DNA from: Lysobacteraceae bacterium PS02065
GTDB taxonomy: Bacteria > Pseudomonadota > Gammaproteobacteria > Xanthomonadales > Rhodanobacteraceae
Direction of reading: 5' to 3'
DNA length: 64,000 bases
Assembly (NCBI GenBank): GCA_029959555.1
Contig: JASCPI010000020.1
Location: 1-64,000, forward strand
In this document: positions 35,321 to 44,040 of the stretch, in pieces
How the letters are laid out: every line of letters begins with the position of its first letter
Position numbering within the stretch: the stretch's first letter is position 1
The notes under the pieces: generated by a model
Databases searched by the model: none
Told to the model about the DNA's origin: nothing
Seen by the model: the letters and a program-made list of their open reading frames with translations, nothing else
Made by a program: the position numbers and the translations under genes

Positions 35321-35695
35321 ATGGCCCGCAGTCTTGCTCTCGCCATTTTCGTTGTTCTTTTAACTATCGCTTGCCGTGAGCGGGTACTGCTAAAGCCGAA
35401 TAGGATGGACGTCTCTCGATTTGTCGACGGTCCAATGTCAGAGAATCCTCCATGCAAAAAGCCTGCGTTGAGCGAAGAGGAGGTAAGCATTTTCGTGAAG
35501 AAAGTGCTTGAGAATTCTTATTTTCCTGAGGCGGGTGAGCCCGAGCCTCTGCGTCGTATATCAGCATGGAAATGCATCTATCATTACGAGCAGTCTATCC
35601 TCGTTGATGGGAACAATGTACCAGTCCCTCTGAGTGATCTGCATGCAACGTTGCGGATAGCCATCTCGAGAGATGGTAGGTACATTATTCTGTAG
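35321..35695 (+). CDS. Orphan putative lipoprotein in AT-rich patch
   Basis: A 124 aa protein with a hydrophobic N-terminus and possible lipobox (MARSLALAIFVVLLTIAC; cysteine at 18). The mature part has ALSEEEVSIFVKKVLENSYF, two further cysteines, and a C-terminal strand pair ending ISRDGRYIIL. No family recognised. The start has GGAG 10 bases upstream. Codon third positions carry many A and T, unlike the flanking genes, suggesting recent acquisition. A longer in-frame start at 35207 would add a segment without signal character. Confidence 0.6.
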   Translation: MARSLALAIFVVLLTIACRERVLLKPNRMDVSRFVDGPMSENPPCKKPALSEEEVSIFVKKVLENSYFPEAGEPEPLRRISAWKCIYHYEQSILVDGNNVPVPLSDLHATLRIAISRDGRYIIL

Positions 35696-35998
35696 AATGG
35701 CTCGGGCATTTGTAAAGGTGCGGCCGTGTGGTTTCGCCTTATTTTCTTCAATCGCACTGATTGGATAATCGTAATGCCCGATATGCGAGGCGTATTAATT
35801 CGAATAGGCTTCGTGGGGGGGATGAACGCACGATGCGCCGGCACACCCTCCCTCACGAGGTGATCGGAGAGCAACGTCGCCAGCTGGGTATTGGGAGGCG
35901 CGTGATGGCTGAGATTGCAACGCGCGGTACGGCGACAGGGCTGAGTTTTATTGGCGAGCGTTCGGTCAGTATCGCTCGTACGTCGCTTGGGGGATCGA
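35696..35998. other. Intergenic region after the orphan lipoprotein
   Basis: 303 bases with no supported gene. The first part is AT-rich (for example the run around 35730-35810) and the base composition returns to that of the neighbours by about 35960. A run of seven G lies at about 35815-35821. Open frames on both strands here lack ribosome sites and recognisable protein character. Confidence 0.6.
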
Positions 35999-36559
35999 TC
36001 AGGCCCGCCAGCACCAGTGCCAGGGCTCGTACGCGATGCCATGCGGATTCCCGCGCGGATACGACAGCGCGTAGCCGAAGCGCGCGGCATGTCGCACGAG
36101 CCATGCGAACGCGGGCGAGCGCTCGAACACTTCTTCCAGGGCATCGAAACCCGGCGTCGTGATGTCGAGGGCGCGTCCGGAGTGGTGTTCGCTGTAGCCC
36201 GGTGCTGCGCTGACGCGCAGGATGGCGTCCATGGCCTGGCCGCGTTCGAGTTTCCTGCGCACGATGCCGAGCTGGTACTCGGCGGAGCGGAACGCCGAGA
36301 CGATCTCGAGTGCGACGCCGTCCGCGGTGGCGGCGGCGTGCATGCGTCGCCATGCGGCCGCGGCGCGCGGCGCGAGCCATTGCTCGCGGTCGTGGATGTC
36401 GCGGCCGATCGAGGCGAGGTCGCGCGGTTCGCGCACGATCGGCAGGCCGCGCACGCGGCCGTAGTCGCGTGGCACGCCGAGCGCGAACGCCTCGGCGACG
36501 ATCGCGCGGCGTCGCGCGGTGTCGCAGCGGGCAGGAGGCGTTGGGGGGGGGGCGGCCAT
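35999..36559 (-). CDS. VanY-type D-Ala-D-Ala carboxypeptidase family protein
   Basis: A 186 aa metallopeptidase of family M15B. The zinc and catalytic motifs are SEHHSGRALDI (SxHxxGxAxD) and EPWHW (ExxH). EIVSAFRSAEYQLGIVRRKLERGQ is the typical approach to the site. No signal peptide is visible, so export is uncertain, although related proteins act on peptidoglycan. A run of ten C (36543-36552 on the plus strand as G) covers codons 3-6, giving MAAPPPTPP; length change there would shift the frame. A start beyond the tract cannot be excluded. Confidence 0.82.
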   Translation of the reverse strand: MAAPPPTPPARCDTARRRAIVAEAFALGVPRDYGRVRGLPIVREPRDLASIGRDIHDREQWLAPRAAAAWRRMHAAATADGVALEIVSAFRSAEYQLGIVRRKLERGQAMDAILRVSAAPGYSEHHSGRALDITTPGFDALEEVFERSPAFAWLVRHAARFGYALSYPRGNPHGIAYEPWHWCWRA

Positions 36560-36624
36560 CGGCGCAGCTTAGCCGATCGCGCGCGCGACGCCGGCGGCCC
36601 GGCGCGCGGTGCGAGGAATCGCGG

Positions 36625-37977
36625 TCAGTGCGCGGCGATCCAGCCGGCGATGTCGGCGATCACCTTCGCGTCGACGTTCGACTTGGCGTGGTAGTCGTGC
36701 GGGCCGGGCGGGTCGCCGGCCGGCATGAACGTATGGCCGAGCAGCGGGTAGTCGACGAGCGTCACTCGCGCGTCGTCGGCGAAGGCTTCGCGCCAGCGCA
36801 CGAAGTCGTCGGCCGGCGTGACCTGATAGTCGCGGCCGCCCTGCAGCACGAGCATCGGCTGCGCGAGCGTGCGCGCGACGGCGACCGGGTCGTAGTCGGC
36901 GAGGTCGCGCCAGTACGCGGCCGGCAGGCCGAGCATGAGCGGCGTGTCGGCCGGCGTGGCCGCGTCGAGCGCCTTGACCGCGTCGCGCTGGCGTTCGATC
37001 TCGGCGAGCGAGGCATCGACGTCGCCTGCGGGCGCCGCGTCGAGCGTCGCGATGTGGCGCATCTGTCGCACGACCGTGTCCTCGAGCGGCAGCGTCGGCG
37101 CGGCGAGCAGCACGAGGCCGGCGAGCGTGCCGTCGCGCTGGCCGATGCGCGGTGCCGCGAGTGCGCCGAGGCTGTGGCCGGCGACGAACACGCGGCGTGC
37201 GTCGATGCCGGCCTGCGCACGCAGCGTGGCCACGGCGGCGAGCGCGTCGTCGACGGTCTCGTCGTCGAGCGTGAAGGCCTTGCCGACGTAGGCCTCGGGA
37301 TGCGCCTTGGTGCGCTTCTCGTAGCGCAGCACCGCGATGCCGCGTTCGGCGAGGCCGTGGGCGAGGTCGCGGAACGGCGCGTTGGGGCCGAGCGTCTCGT
37401 CGCGATCCTGCGGACCGGATCCGTGCACGAGAACGACGCCGGCGAACGGGCCTGCACCGCGCGGCAGCGTCAGCGTGGCGGGCAGGGCGGTCGCGCCTTC
37501 GCCGACGGCGAGCTCGCGTTCCTGCCACGTGGCCGAGGTCTCGACGACGGAGTCCTTCGCCGGCGCCTGTGCGGGCACGAGCCAGAAGCCCGCGATCGTC
37601 TCGCCCTCGAAGACCATGCGCGCATCGAGGGCGAGCATCGCGAACGCGAGCGTCGAGGTCACGAACGGCTGCCCGCCGGCGATCTCGCCACGCACCGGGC
37701 TGCGCGATGCACGCGCACCGAGCTGTTTCGGCAATGATTGCCAGAGTTCCGCGAGCTTGCCGGCGAGACCTTCCTGCATCTTCGGCGTCGTCATCGCGAG
37801 TGCGTCGTCGAAGCGATCCGCGTCGAGCAGGTCGAGGAAGGCTTCGGCGCGTGCAGCCTGCGCGGGATCGAGCGGTGCGGTGCTGGCCGGCGCCGGTGTC
37901 AGCGCACGCATGAGGAACCAGCCGCCCGCGCCGATCGCGGCGGTGACGAGCACGATGACGAGGACGACGCGCTTCAT
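36625..37977 (-). CDS. Membrane-anchored alpha/beta hydrolase
   Basis: A 450 aa protein with one N-terminal membrane helix (about residues 4-25), an N-terminal domain of about 90 residues (DPAQAARAEAFLDLLDADRF onwards, DUF3887-like), and a C-terminal serine hydrolase domain. GVVLVHGSGPQDRDE is the oxyanion region, FVAGHSLGALAAPR carries the nucleophile (GHSLG), and LLGHTFMP carries the histidine. The fold should face the periplasm. Substrate unknown; esterase or peptidase are both possible. It lies 10 bases downstream of the DUF4177 gene, at the end of the SPFH unit. Confidence 0.85.
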   Translation of the reverse strand: MKRVVLVIVLVTAAIGAGGWFLMRALTPAPASTAPLDPAQAARAEAFLDLLDADRFDDALAMTTPKMQEGLAGKLAELWQSLPKQLGARASRSPVRGEIAGGQPFVTSTLAFAMLALDARMVFEGETIAGFWLVPAQAPAKDSVVETSATWQERELAVGEGATALPATLTLPRGAGPFAGVVLVHGSGPQDRDETLGPNAPFRDLAHGLAERGIAVLRYEKRTKAHPEAYVGKAFTLDDETVDDALAAVATLRAQAGIDARRVFVAGHSLGALAAPRIGQRDGTLAGLVLLAAPTLPLEDTVVRQMRHIATLDAAPAGDVDASLAEIERQRDAVKALDAATPADTPLMLGLPAAYWRDLADYDPVAVARTLAQPMLVLQGGRDYQVTPADDFVRWREAFADDARVTLVDYPLLGHTFMPAGDPPGPHDYHAKSNVDAKVIADIAGWIAAH

Positions 37978-37987
37978 CGGGCGATCC

Positions 37988-38176
37988 TCAGCGCGGGCGC
38001 TTGAAGAACAGCAGGATCGGCTGCAGCGGGCCGGTCTGCAGGGCGTTGACGAGCTCCCAGCCGTCGCGGCCCTCGCGCTGCAGCGCCGTGTCGAGCGCCT
38101 CGGTGTCGAACGTGCCGAGCAGGCTCGGCTTGATGCGCACGGTGCGGTAATCCCAGCGTCGCGAAGCGTCGGACAC
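37988..38176 (-). CDS. DUF4177 small protein
   Basis: A 62 aa protein resembling DUF4177: WDYRTVRIKPSLLGTFDTEAL, then REGRDGWELVNALQTG and a C-terminal strand ILLFFKRPR. Such proteins are single small domains of unknown role, frequently next to SPFH or membrane genes. It lies 15 bases after the ribbon-helix-helix gene and 10 bases before the hydrolase gene, so it appears to be in the same operon. Confidence 0.78.
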   Translation of the reverse strand: MSDASRRWDYRTVRIKPSLLGTFDTEALDTALQREGRDGWELVNALQTGPLQPILLFFKRPR

Positions 38177-38191
38177 GGTCGGTCTCCAGGG

Positions 38192-38380
38192 TCAGTTGTT
38201 GTCGTCGTCGACCGGCTTCGCGGGCGGAGCCGGCTTGAGGCGGCCGTTGCGCCGCAGCGCATCGCGCAGCACGTACTCGATCTGCGCGTTGAGCGAGCGC
38301 AACTCGTCGTCGGACCAGCGTTGCATGGCCTCGATGACGGCGGCGCTGATGCGCAGCGGGTAGGCTTTCTTGTCGCTCAC
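38192..38380 (-). CDS. Arc-like ribbon-helix-helix DNA-binding protein
   Basis: A 62 aa protein. AYPLRISAAVIEAMQRWSDD is the beta-ribbon and first helix of an Arc/MetJ-type fold, and LRSLNAQIEYVLRDALRRNG the second helix. The C-terminal 15 residues are proline- and aspartate-rich. The start is a GTG 14 bases after the SPFH gene stop. It is the best candidate to bind the palindrome at 39334-39352 in the operon promoter and so to control its own expression; that is inferred. Confidence 0.8.
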   Translation of the reverse strand: MSDKKAYPLRISAAVIEAMQRWSDDELRSLNAQIEYVLRDALRRNGRLKPAPPAKPVDDDNN

Positions 38381-38394
38381 GGGCGGGCGTGGAC

Positions 38395-39273
38395 TCAGTA
38401 CAGCGAGCCGGTGTTGACCACCGGCTGCGTGGCACGATCGCCGCACAGCACGACGAGCAGGTTGCTCACCATCACCGCACGGCGCTCGTTGTCGAGTTCG
38501 ACGACGCCACGCTGGTTGAGCTGCTCGAGCGCGAGCTCGACCATGCCGACCGCGCCTTCGACGATGCGCGTGCGTGCGGCCACGATCGCGCTGGCCTGCT
38601 GGCGCTGCAGCATCGCCTGGGCGATCTCCTGCGCATAGGCGAGATGGCTGATGCGTGCCTCCACGACCTCCACGCCGGCCTTGGCGAGGCGCTCCTGGAT
38701 CTCGTCGCGCAGGTGCGCGTTGACTTCCTTGCCGTGGCTGCGCAGCGCGATGTTGCCGTCGTCGTGCGCGTCGTACGGGTAGCTCGTCGCCATCTGGCGC
38801 AGCGCCGACTCGGCCTGGATGTGCACGAAGTTCTCGTAGTCGTCGACCATGAACACGGCTTCGGCCGTGTCGACGACCTGCCAGACGACGATCGCGCCGA
38901 TCTCGATCGGGTTGCCGTCGCTGTCGTTGACCTTGAGCTTGCCCGATTCGAAGTTGCGCACGCGCAGCGACACGGGCTTGTGCGTGTAGAGCGGGTTGGT
39001 CCAGCGCAGGCCCTGCGCGCGCACGGTGCCCGCGTAGCGGCCGAACAGCTGCATGACGCGACCGACATTCGGCTGTACCGCGAACAGGCCCTTGAACAGG
39101 AAGACGAGCAGCGCGAGCAGCAGCACGATCGGAATCACCTGGCCGGGTGCCGGATCGCCACCGGGCGTGCCGCGGATGACCGACACGAGCCACGCCACGG
39201 TCGCGCCCGTGCCGACGAGCAGCGCGAGGAACGTGGGGATGCCGGGAAGCGAGAAGGCGGTGCGTTCATTCAT
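38395..39273 (-). CDS. SPFH/band-7 domain membrane protein
   Basis: A 292 aa stomatin/prohibitin-type protein. Two hydrophobic segments lie near residues 12-32 and 45-65. VQPNVGRVMQLFGRYAGTVR starts the SPFH domain, which continues through FESGKLKVNDSDGNPIEIGAIVVWQVVDTAEAVF, its core being GNPIEIGAIVVWQV, to the helical RLAKAGVEVVEARISHLAYA. These proteins form large membrane-bound oligomers in lipid microdomains. It is the first gene of an operon with ribbon-helix-helix, DUF4177 and hydrolase genes. Confidence 0.92.
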   Translation of the reverse strand: MNERTAFSLPGIPTFLALLVGTGATVAWLVSVIRGTPGGDPAPGQVIPIVLLLALLVFLFKGLFAVQPNVGRVMQLFGRYAGTVRAQGLRWTNPLYTHKPVSLRVRNFESGKLKVNDSDGNPIEIGAIVVWQVVDTAEAVFMVDDYENFVHIQAESALRQMATSYPYDAHDDGNIALRSHGKEVNAHLRDEIQERLAKAGVEVVEARISHLAYAQEIAQAMLQRQQASAIVAARTRIVEGAVGMVELALEQLNQRGVVELDNERRAVMVSNLLVVLCGDRATQPVVNTGSLY

Positions 39274-39332
39274 GGCGAGGGTCTCCGTTCGGCGCGCTCG
39301 GGGCGCAGGCCGGAACCGTCCGACCTGGAGGA

Positions 39333-39360
39333 AAGATATCAAATTGATATCTCTTTGCAA
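39333..39360 (-). promoter_or_regulatory. Palindromic operator overlapping SPFH operon promoter
   Basis: AGATATCAAATTGATATCT (39334-39352) is a 9-base perfect inverted repeat around one base, strikingly AT-rich in GC-rich surroundings. On the minus strand TTGCAA (39360-39355) and TATCTT (39338-39333), 16 bases apart, make a plausible -35/-10 pair with the palindrome between and over them. A repressor bound here would block RNA polymerase. The candidate repressor is the ribbon-helix-helix protein of the same operon. Confidence 0.65.
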
Positions 39361-39467
39361 GATGGCGCGGTGCGCCGCCCGGACGCCGACCATCGGCCGT
39401 GTCCATCCTCGATCGCTTCCGCCCGGGGCGTCGGCATGCATGCGGAGGCGCGCCTAGGCTTCGGTAG

Positions 39468-39494
39468 GGCGGAACCCGCGAAGCGGATTCCGCC
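39468..39494. repeat. REP-like hairpin GGCGGAA...TTCCGCC
   Basis: Two 12-base arms (39468-39479 and 39483-39494) with one mismatch and a 3-base loop, within GTAGGGCGGAACCCGCGAAG. Sequences of this shape are common dispersed extragenic palindromes in high-GC proteobacteria. It lies about 70 bases after the stop of the gene at 39563, so it could also protect or end that transcript. Whether it recurs in the genome cannot be seen here. Confidence 0.45.
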
Positions 39495-39562
39495 GTGGGC
39501 GATGATCGACAGGGTCGCAGGCGAAGCGGGAGTGACGGACGTGCTGCCCGCAGCGCCGGTGC

Positions 39563-40540
39563 TCAGGGGCGCGGCACCGCGAAGCGCAGCCACGGTGCAG
39601 GCACGTGTTCGCCGCTGACGTAGAACGTCGTGGCGTCGGCGTCGAAGCCGATCGCCTCGGCCTGCGGGATCGGCGGCAACACGATGCGCTGCGGCGTCGA
39701 CGCGAAGGCCTTCGCCCAGTCCTGTCCTTTCGTGCGCGTGAACAGCCAGGCATCGCGGTAGGTCAGCACGATCGCGCGCGTGCCGGCGGCATCGATGTCC
39801 ATGCCGGTCGGCCAGCCGCCGTAGCGCGCTGCCGGGTAGCGGGCTTGGCGCTCCTGCGCGGTCGGGCGCGGGATCGACGTGATGTCGACGACGTGCCGCG
39901 CGACCTGCACGCGGCCGTCGCCGGGGCCGAGCGGCACGGCATAGACCTGTGGCAACGGCGTGCGCTTGGTGATCACCAGGATCTCGCGCGCGGCGACATC
40001 GACGGAGAACGCTTCGGTATCGTGCGGCGCGTCGGGATAGCGGAAGCGCAGGCGCCAGTCCGGGCGCGCGTGGATCGTCGTGCCCGCCGCGGGCACCTGC
40101 GGCTCGCGCAAGGCGATGATCTCGACGTCCTTGCGCACGCCGCCGTTGTCGCCGATGTCGCCGATCAGCAGCCACGGCTCGCCGTCGATCACGTACGAGG
40201 CGACGTCTTCCCAGTCGACTGCACGCACGCCGTCGATGACCAGCGTGCCGAGTGCGCGCCCCTGCGCGTCGAGCGCGCGCAACGCGGCCGGGCGCGGCCA
40301 GTCGTTGTGGACCCAGAAGCGTTCGGGATCGCGCCGCGACACCGCGAGCCCGCTGATCTCGTCGAGCGACGGATCGGTCACGAAGCCGACCAGTTGCGGC
40401 GTGTCGGGTGCCGGTCCCGCCGTCTCGGCCGCAGGTACGGGGGGGGCCGGATCGGCGAGCGACGACGGCGTCGTGAAAGCGAAGGCGAGGGCGCACAGCG
40501 CGCCCGTCGTGACGACGCCCGCGGCGCGTCGTGCGTTCAG
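39563..40540 (-). CDS. Exported beta-propeller-like hypothetical protein
   Basis: About 325 aa with a signal-like N-terminus ([20 protein letters not shown]) followed by SLDEISGLAVSRRDPERFWV, VRAVDWEDVASYVIDGEPWL and LIGDIGDNGGVRKDVEII. GDIGDN and repeated strand patterns resemble esterase-like or YncE-type propeller proteins; the family is not certain. No ATG, GTG or TTG precedes the signal sequence. The only fitting start is a CTG whose last two bases overlap the TGA of the upstream transglutaminase-like gene. A run of eight G (plus strand, 40439-40446) lies in the N-terminal region. Confidence 0.65.
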   Translation of the reverse strand: MNARRAAGVVTTGALCALAFAFTTPSSLADPAPPVPAAETAGPAPDTPQLVGFVTDPSLDEISGLAVSRRDPERFWVHNDWPRPAALRALDAQGRALGTLVIDGVRAVDWEDVASYVIDGEPWLLIGDIGDNGGVRKDVEIIALREPQVPAAGTTIHARPDWRLRFRYPDAPHDTEAFSVDVAAREILVITKRTPLPQVYAVPLGPGDGRVQVARHVVDITSIPRPTAQERQARYPAARYGGWPTGMDIDAAGTRAIVLTYRDAWLFTRTKGQDWAKAFASTPQRIVLPPIPQAEAIGFDADATTFYVSGEHVPAPWLRFAVPRP

Positions 40541-41988
40541 TGCGACGCGTCCGCCGGCAGCGCCTCGAGGTGCCGGATCTCGATGCGGCCGAGCAGGTCG
40601 AGTGCCTGATAGAAGCGCCACGGATCGCCGTCGCCGGCCGAGAACGCGATGTGACCGGCATCGAAACCCGCCAGCGCGGCGTCGTAACTGCGCCAGCGGT
40701 CGCCGGTCCAGGCCTGCACCCAGGCATGTGGCACGAACACGTTCTTCGATCCGGCGAACCCGGGCGCGTAGGCGAGGCCGTCGACGACGCGTGTGGCGAT
40801 GCCGATCGAGCGGCCGAGTGCGGCGAGCAGCACGGCGTGCTCGGTGCAGTCGCCGCGCGGATCGCGCACGACTTCGAGCGCGGAGGCGTAGCCGACGCCG
40901 AGGTTCTTGTCGGTGATGTAGCTGCGCACGAAGGTCTCGAGCGCGAGCATCCGTGCGGCGTCGCCTTCGACGCCTTCGGTAGCCTTGCGCGCGAGCGCGA
41001 CGACTTCGGGCGCATCGCTCTGCAGCCAGTCGTTGGCGGCGTGATCGGCGGCTTCGGGAGGCGTGCCGAACCCCGTGCGCGCGTCGCGTCGCACGTCGAC
41101 GACGAGCTGCGAGCCCTTGCGCTTCACGGACTGCTCGGCGGTATCGCCGAGCGTCAGCGGCGCGCCGCGGTCGCGCGGCTTGAGCATGTAGCGCACGCCG
41201 TTCGCAAGTTCCTCGCGGCGCAGCGTGCGCGGTGCCTGCACGAGCGTGCGTTCGAACACGTCGGAGGACTGGTTCGGCGCGTTCGCACAGGCTTCGTCGC
41301 ACTCGAGCATGACGAGCTCCACGCCCATCATCGGCGTCGACAGCTTGCGGATGCGGCGCTCGTCGTCCACCCACGCCGTGCTGACGACACCGGGGCCAGG
41401 GAACTCGAAGGCCTGCTCGACGCGATGCAGGCGCGCACGGCCCGTGGCCAGCGAGACGGTCTCGAGCGCACCGACCGTACTCGTGATCGCGATCGCCGAG
41501 AGGCTCGACGACATGAAAGAGAGCTGGCGATCGCTCGCGCCCTTCTCGAGCGGCGCCGCGAGGCCTGCCAGGCGCAGCCCTTCGGGCAGACGTGCGCCCT
41601 CGGGCCATGCGATCTCGCGCTCCTGCCATTCGCCGGCGGTGCGGATGCGCACCTGCGCGCGACCGTTGGCGACGCGGCCCTCGATGCGCGTCTCGTTGCC
41701 GGTCAGGTGCGAGGCATTCGTGAACGCGATCGGCTCGCCCGCGGGCGTCTCCTCGCTGACCTCGGTACTGCTCATCGCGACCCTGGTGCCGGCGCGGTCG
41801 AGTTCGATGTCGAGCTGCTGCGTGGTGACGACGCGGTCGTCGCGCACTTCGCGCGTGTTGTGGAAACGGCCGATCTTGCGACCGTCGAGCAGCACCGTGA
41901 ACCACTGGTCTTCCGCGGGAGCGGCATGGACCCCGAGCGGGGCGAGCAGGAACAGGACGAGGAGAAGGCGTGGCATGGACGGCGTCAT
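40537..41988 (-). CDS. Secreted transglutaminase-like domain protein
   Basis: A 483 aa protein with a signal peptide ([22 protein letters not shown]). The C-terminal transglutaminase-like domain has the cysteine in [20 protein letters not shown], the histidine in [14 protein letters not shown] and the aspartate in YDAALAGFD. The N-terminal 300 residues are beta-rich ([20 protein letters not shown]). Periplasmic; such proteins may be proteases or peptide-modifying enzymes. The start at 41988 keeps the basic n-region short; the ATG at 41976 would also give a signal peptide. Coupled to the propeller-like gene downstream. Confidence 0.85.
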   Translation of the reverse strand: MTPSMPRLLLVLFLLAPLGVHAAPAEDQWFTVLLDGRKIGRFHNTREVRDDRVVTTQQLDIELDRAGTRVAMSSTEVSEETPAGEPIAFTNASHLTGNETRIEGRVANGRAQVRIRTAGEWQEREIAWPEGARLPEGLRLAGLAAPLEKGASDRQLSFMSSSLSAIAITSTVGALETVSLATGRARLHRVEQAFEFPGPGVVSTAWVDDERRIRKLSTPMMGVELVMLECDEACANAPNQSSDVFERTLVQAPRTLRREELANGVRYMLKPRDRGAPLTLGDTAEQSVKRKGSQLVVDVRRDARTGFGTPPEAADHAANDWLQSDAPEVVALARKATEGVEGDAARMLALETFVRSYITDKNLGVGYASALEVVRDPRGDCTEHAVLLAALGRSIGIATRVVDGLAYAPGFAGSKNVFVPHAWVQAWTGDRWRSYDAALAGFDAGHIAFSAGDGDPWRFYQALDLLGRIEIRHLEALPADASH

Positions 41989-42085
41989 GGGGGCGAATCC
42001 CGATTGTGCCAGCCGTGCGCGCCGCGTGCGCGGCCCGCCGCGGTGCGCTGTACTACACTCGCGCCCCCGTCCACGGAACCCGCGC

Positions 42086-43270
42086 ATGAAACCGTTCGGC
42101 ACCCCGCATACCGATACCGCGATCCGCGCCCTGCTGCTCGGCTCGGGCGAGCTCGGCAAGGAGGTCGCGCTCGAGCTGCAGCGCTTCGCCGTCGAGGTCA
42201 TCGCCGTGGATCGTTACGCGAACGCCCCGGCCATGCAGGTCGCGCACCGCAGCCATGTCGTCGACATGCTCGACGGCGCCGAGATCCGCCGCCTCGTCGA
42301 GCTCGAGAAGCCCGACCTCGTCGTACCCGAGATCGAAGCGATCCACACGCCGACGCTGGTCGAGCTCGAACGCGAAGGCCTGCACGTGGTACCGACCGCG
42401 CGCGCGGCATGGCTCACGATGAACCGCGAGGGCATCCGCCGCCTCGCCGCCGAGGAACTCGGCTTGCCGACCTCGCCGTACCGTTTCGTCGACACGCGCG
42501 AGGCCTACGCCGAGGCGGCCGCGGCGCTCGGCTTCCCGTTCGTGATCAAGCCGGTCATGAGCTCGTCGGGCAAGGGCCAGAGCATCGTGCGCGAAGCCTC
42601 GCAGCTCGACGCCGCATGGGACTACGCGCAGTCGGGTGGCCGCGCCGGCAAGGGGCGCTGCATCGTCGAGGGCTTCGTCGACTTCGACTACGAGATCACG
42701 CTGCTGACCGTGCGCCATGCCGGCGGCACCACGTTCTGTGCACCGATCGGCCATCGTCAGGAAGCCGGCGACTATCGTGAATCGTGGCAGCCTCAGGCGA
42801 TGCCGGCCGCGGCGCTGGCCGAGGCCGAGCGCCAAGCCCAGGCCGTCACGGCCGCGCTCGGCGGATACGGCCTGTTCGGCGTCGAATTCTTCGTCAAGGG
42901 CGATGCGGTGGTGTTCTCGGAGGTGAGCCCGCGTCCGCACGACACCGGCCTGGTCACGCTGGTGTCGCAGGACCTCTCGGAGTTCGCGCTGCACGCGCGC
43001 GCGATCCTCGGCCTGCCGATTCCGTCGCTGCGTTCGCTCGGTCCGTCGGCCTCCTGCGCCGTGCTCGTCGAGGGTGACGGTGACCGCATCGTGTTCGACG
43101 GCGTCGCCGAGGCCCTCGCCGAGCCCGACACCGCGCTGCGCCTGTTCGGCAAGCCCGAGGTGCGCGGCCAGCGCCGCCTGGCGGTCACGCTCGCGCGCGG
43201 CGACAGCATCGAGGAGGCGCGTGCCAAGGCCGTGCGGGCGGCTTCGAAGCTGCGCGCGACGGTCGGCTGA
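42086..43270 (+). CDS. purT: Formate-dependent GAR transformylase PurT
   Basis: ATP-grasp enzyme that makes formyl-GAR from formate in purine synthesis; 394 aa, near E. coli PurT (392). Motifs: [44 protein letters not shown] (ATP-grasp loop), GVEFFVKGD and [14 protein letters not shown]. Cytoplasmic. The first ATG starts the usual N-terminus. It is a single gene between divergent and convergent neighbours. No PurR-like palindrome is evident upstream. Confidence 0.97.
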   Translation: MKPFGTPHTDTAIRALLLGSGELGKEVALELQRFAVEVIAVDRYANAPAMQVAHRSHVVDMLDGAEIRRLVELEKPDLVVPEIEAIHTPTLVELEREGLHVVPTARAAWLTMNREGIRRLAAEELGLPTSPYRFVDTREAYAEAAAALGFPFVIKPVMSSSGKGQSIVREASQLDAAWDYAQSGGRAGKGRCIVEGFVDFDYEITLLTVRHAGGTTFCAPIGHRQEAGDYRESWQPQAMPAAALAEAERQAQAVTAALGGYGLFGVEFFVKGDAVVFSEVSPRPHDTGLVTLVSQDLSEFALHARAILGLPIPSLRSLGPSASCAVLVEGDGDRIVFDGVAEALAEPDTALRLFGKPEVRGQRRLAVTLARGDSIEEARAKAVRAASKLRATVG

Positions 43271-43280
43271 GCGCGCGCGC

Positions 43281-44000
43281 TCAGTCCATGTCGAGCGATT
43301 CGATGTTGCGCCAGTTGCCGAGGTGCAGCACCTCGAGCGGGCGGAAGCGCGCCTTGTAGTCCATCTTCGGGTGGTTGCGGATCCAGAAGCCGAGGTAGAC
43401 GTGCTCGATGCCCCACTCGGCGGCGAGGCGGATCTGGCTCAGGATCGCGAACGTGCCGAGGCCGCGGGCGTGCTCGTCCGGATCGAAGAACGTGTAGACG
43501 GCGGACAGGCCGCTCGCGCAGACGTCGGTGACGGCGACGCCGACGAGGCGGCCTTCGACGCGGAACTCGACGAAGCGCGTCGGGCTCCAGGTCGTGAACA
43601 GGAAGCGCGGGAAATCCTCGGGGTGGACGTCGTCCATGCCGCCGTCGCGATGGCGTGCCTGCAGGTAGCGCCCGTACAGCGCGTAGCGTTCGTCGTTGAT
43701 GCCGGCTTCGCAGACCGACACCTCGACGTCGGCGTTGCGGCGCAGGCAGCGGCGCTGGCTGCGGTCGGGTTCGAACGTGGCCACCGGGATGCGGCAGGCC
43801 ACGCAGGCGCGGCAGCCCATGCAATGCGGCACGTAGACATGCCCGCCGGCGCGGCGGTAGCCGCGCTGCAGGCCATGCTCGTAGAGCGCCGGCAACTGCG
43901 GCACGCTCGGATCGATGACGAGGTTCTGGGCGGTGCGGTCGGCGAAGTAGCCGCAGGGATGCGGCAGGGTCTGGAAGAGGCGGACGACGTCGGAGCGCAT
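43281..44000 (-). CDS. bpt: Aspartate/glutamate leucyltransferase
   Basis: Transfers leucine from Leu-tRNA to N-terminal Asp or Glu, marking proteins for ClpAP degradation. The 239 aa length matches the Bpt/ATE family. N-terminal HPCGYFADRTAQNLVIDP holds a conserved cysteine, and CMGCRACVACRIPV the cysteine cluster. The C-terminal half, a GNAT-like fold, has DDVHPEDFPRFLF, YTFFDPDEHARGLGTFAIL and YLGFWIRNHPKMDYKARF. Converges with purT. Confidence 0.95.
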   Translation of the reverse strand: MRSDVVRLFQTLPHPCGYFADRTAQNLVIDPSVPQLPALYEHGLQRGYRRAGGHVYVPHCMGCRACVACRIPVATFEPDRSQRRCLRRNADVEVSVCEAGINDERYALYGRYLQARHRDGGMDDVHPEDFPRFLFTTWSPTRFVEFRVEGRLVGVAVTDVCASGLSAVYTFFDPDEHARGLGTFAILSQIRLAAEWGIEHVYLGFWIRNHPKMDYKARFRPLEVLHLGNWRNIESLDMD

Positions 44001-44040
44001 GGACGGATTCTAATCAGGGCACGGCCCCCCGCAACTGCGA

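Noticed and set aside
35761..36162. 133-codon plus-strand frame after the orphan lipoprotein
   Set aside because: Starts with a non-ATG codon without a ribosome site and its 3' half is antisense to the VanY-like gene; no recognisable similarity.
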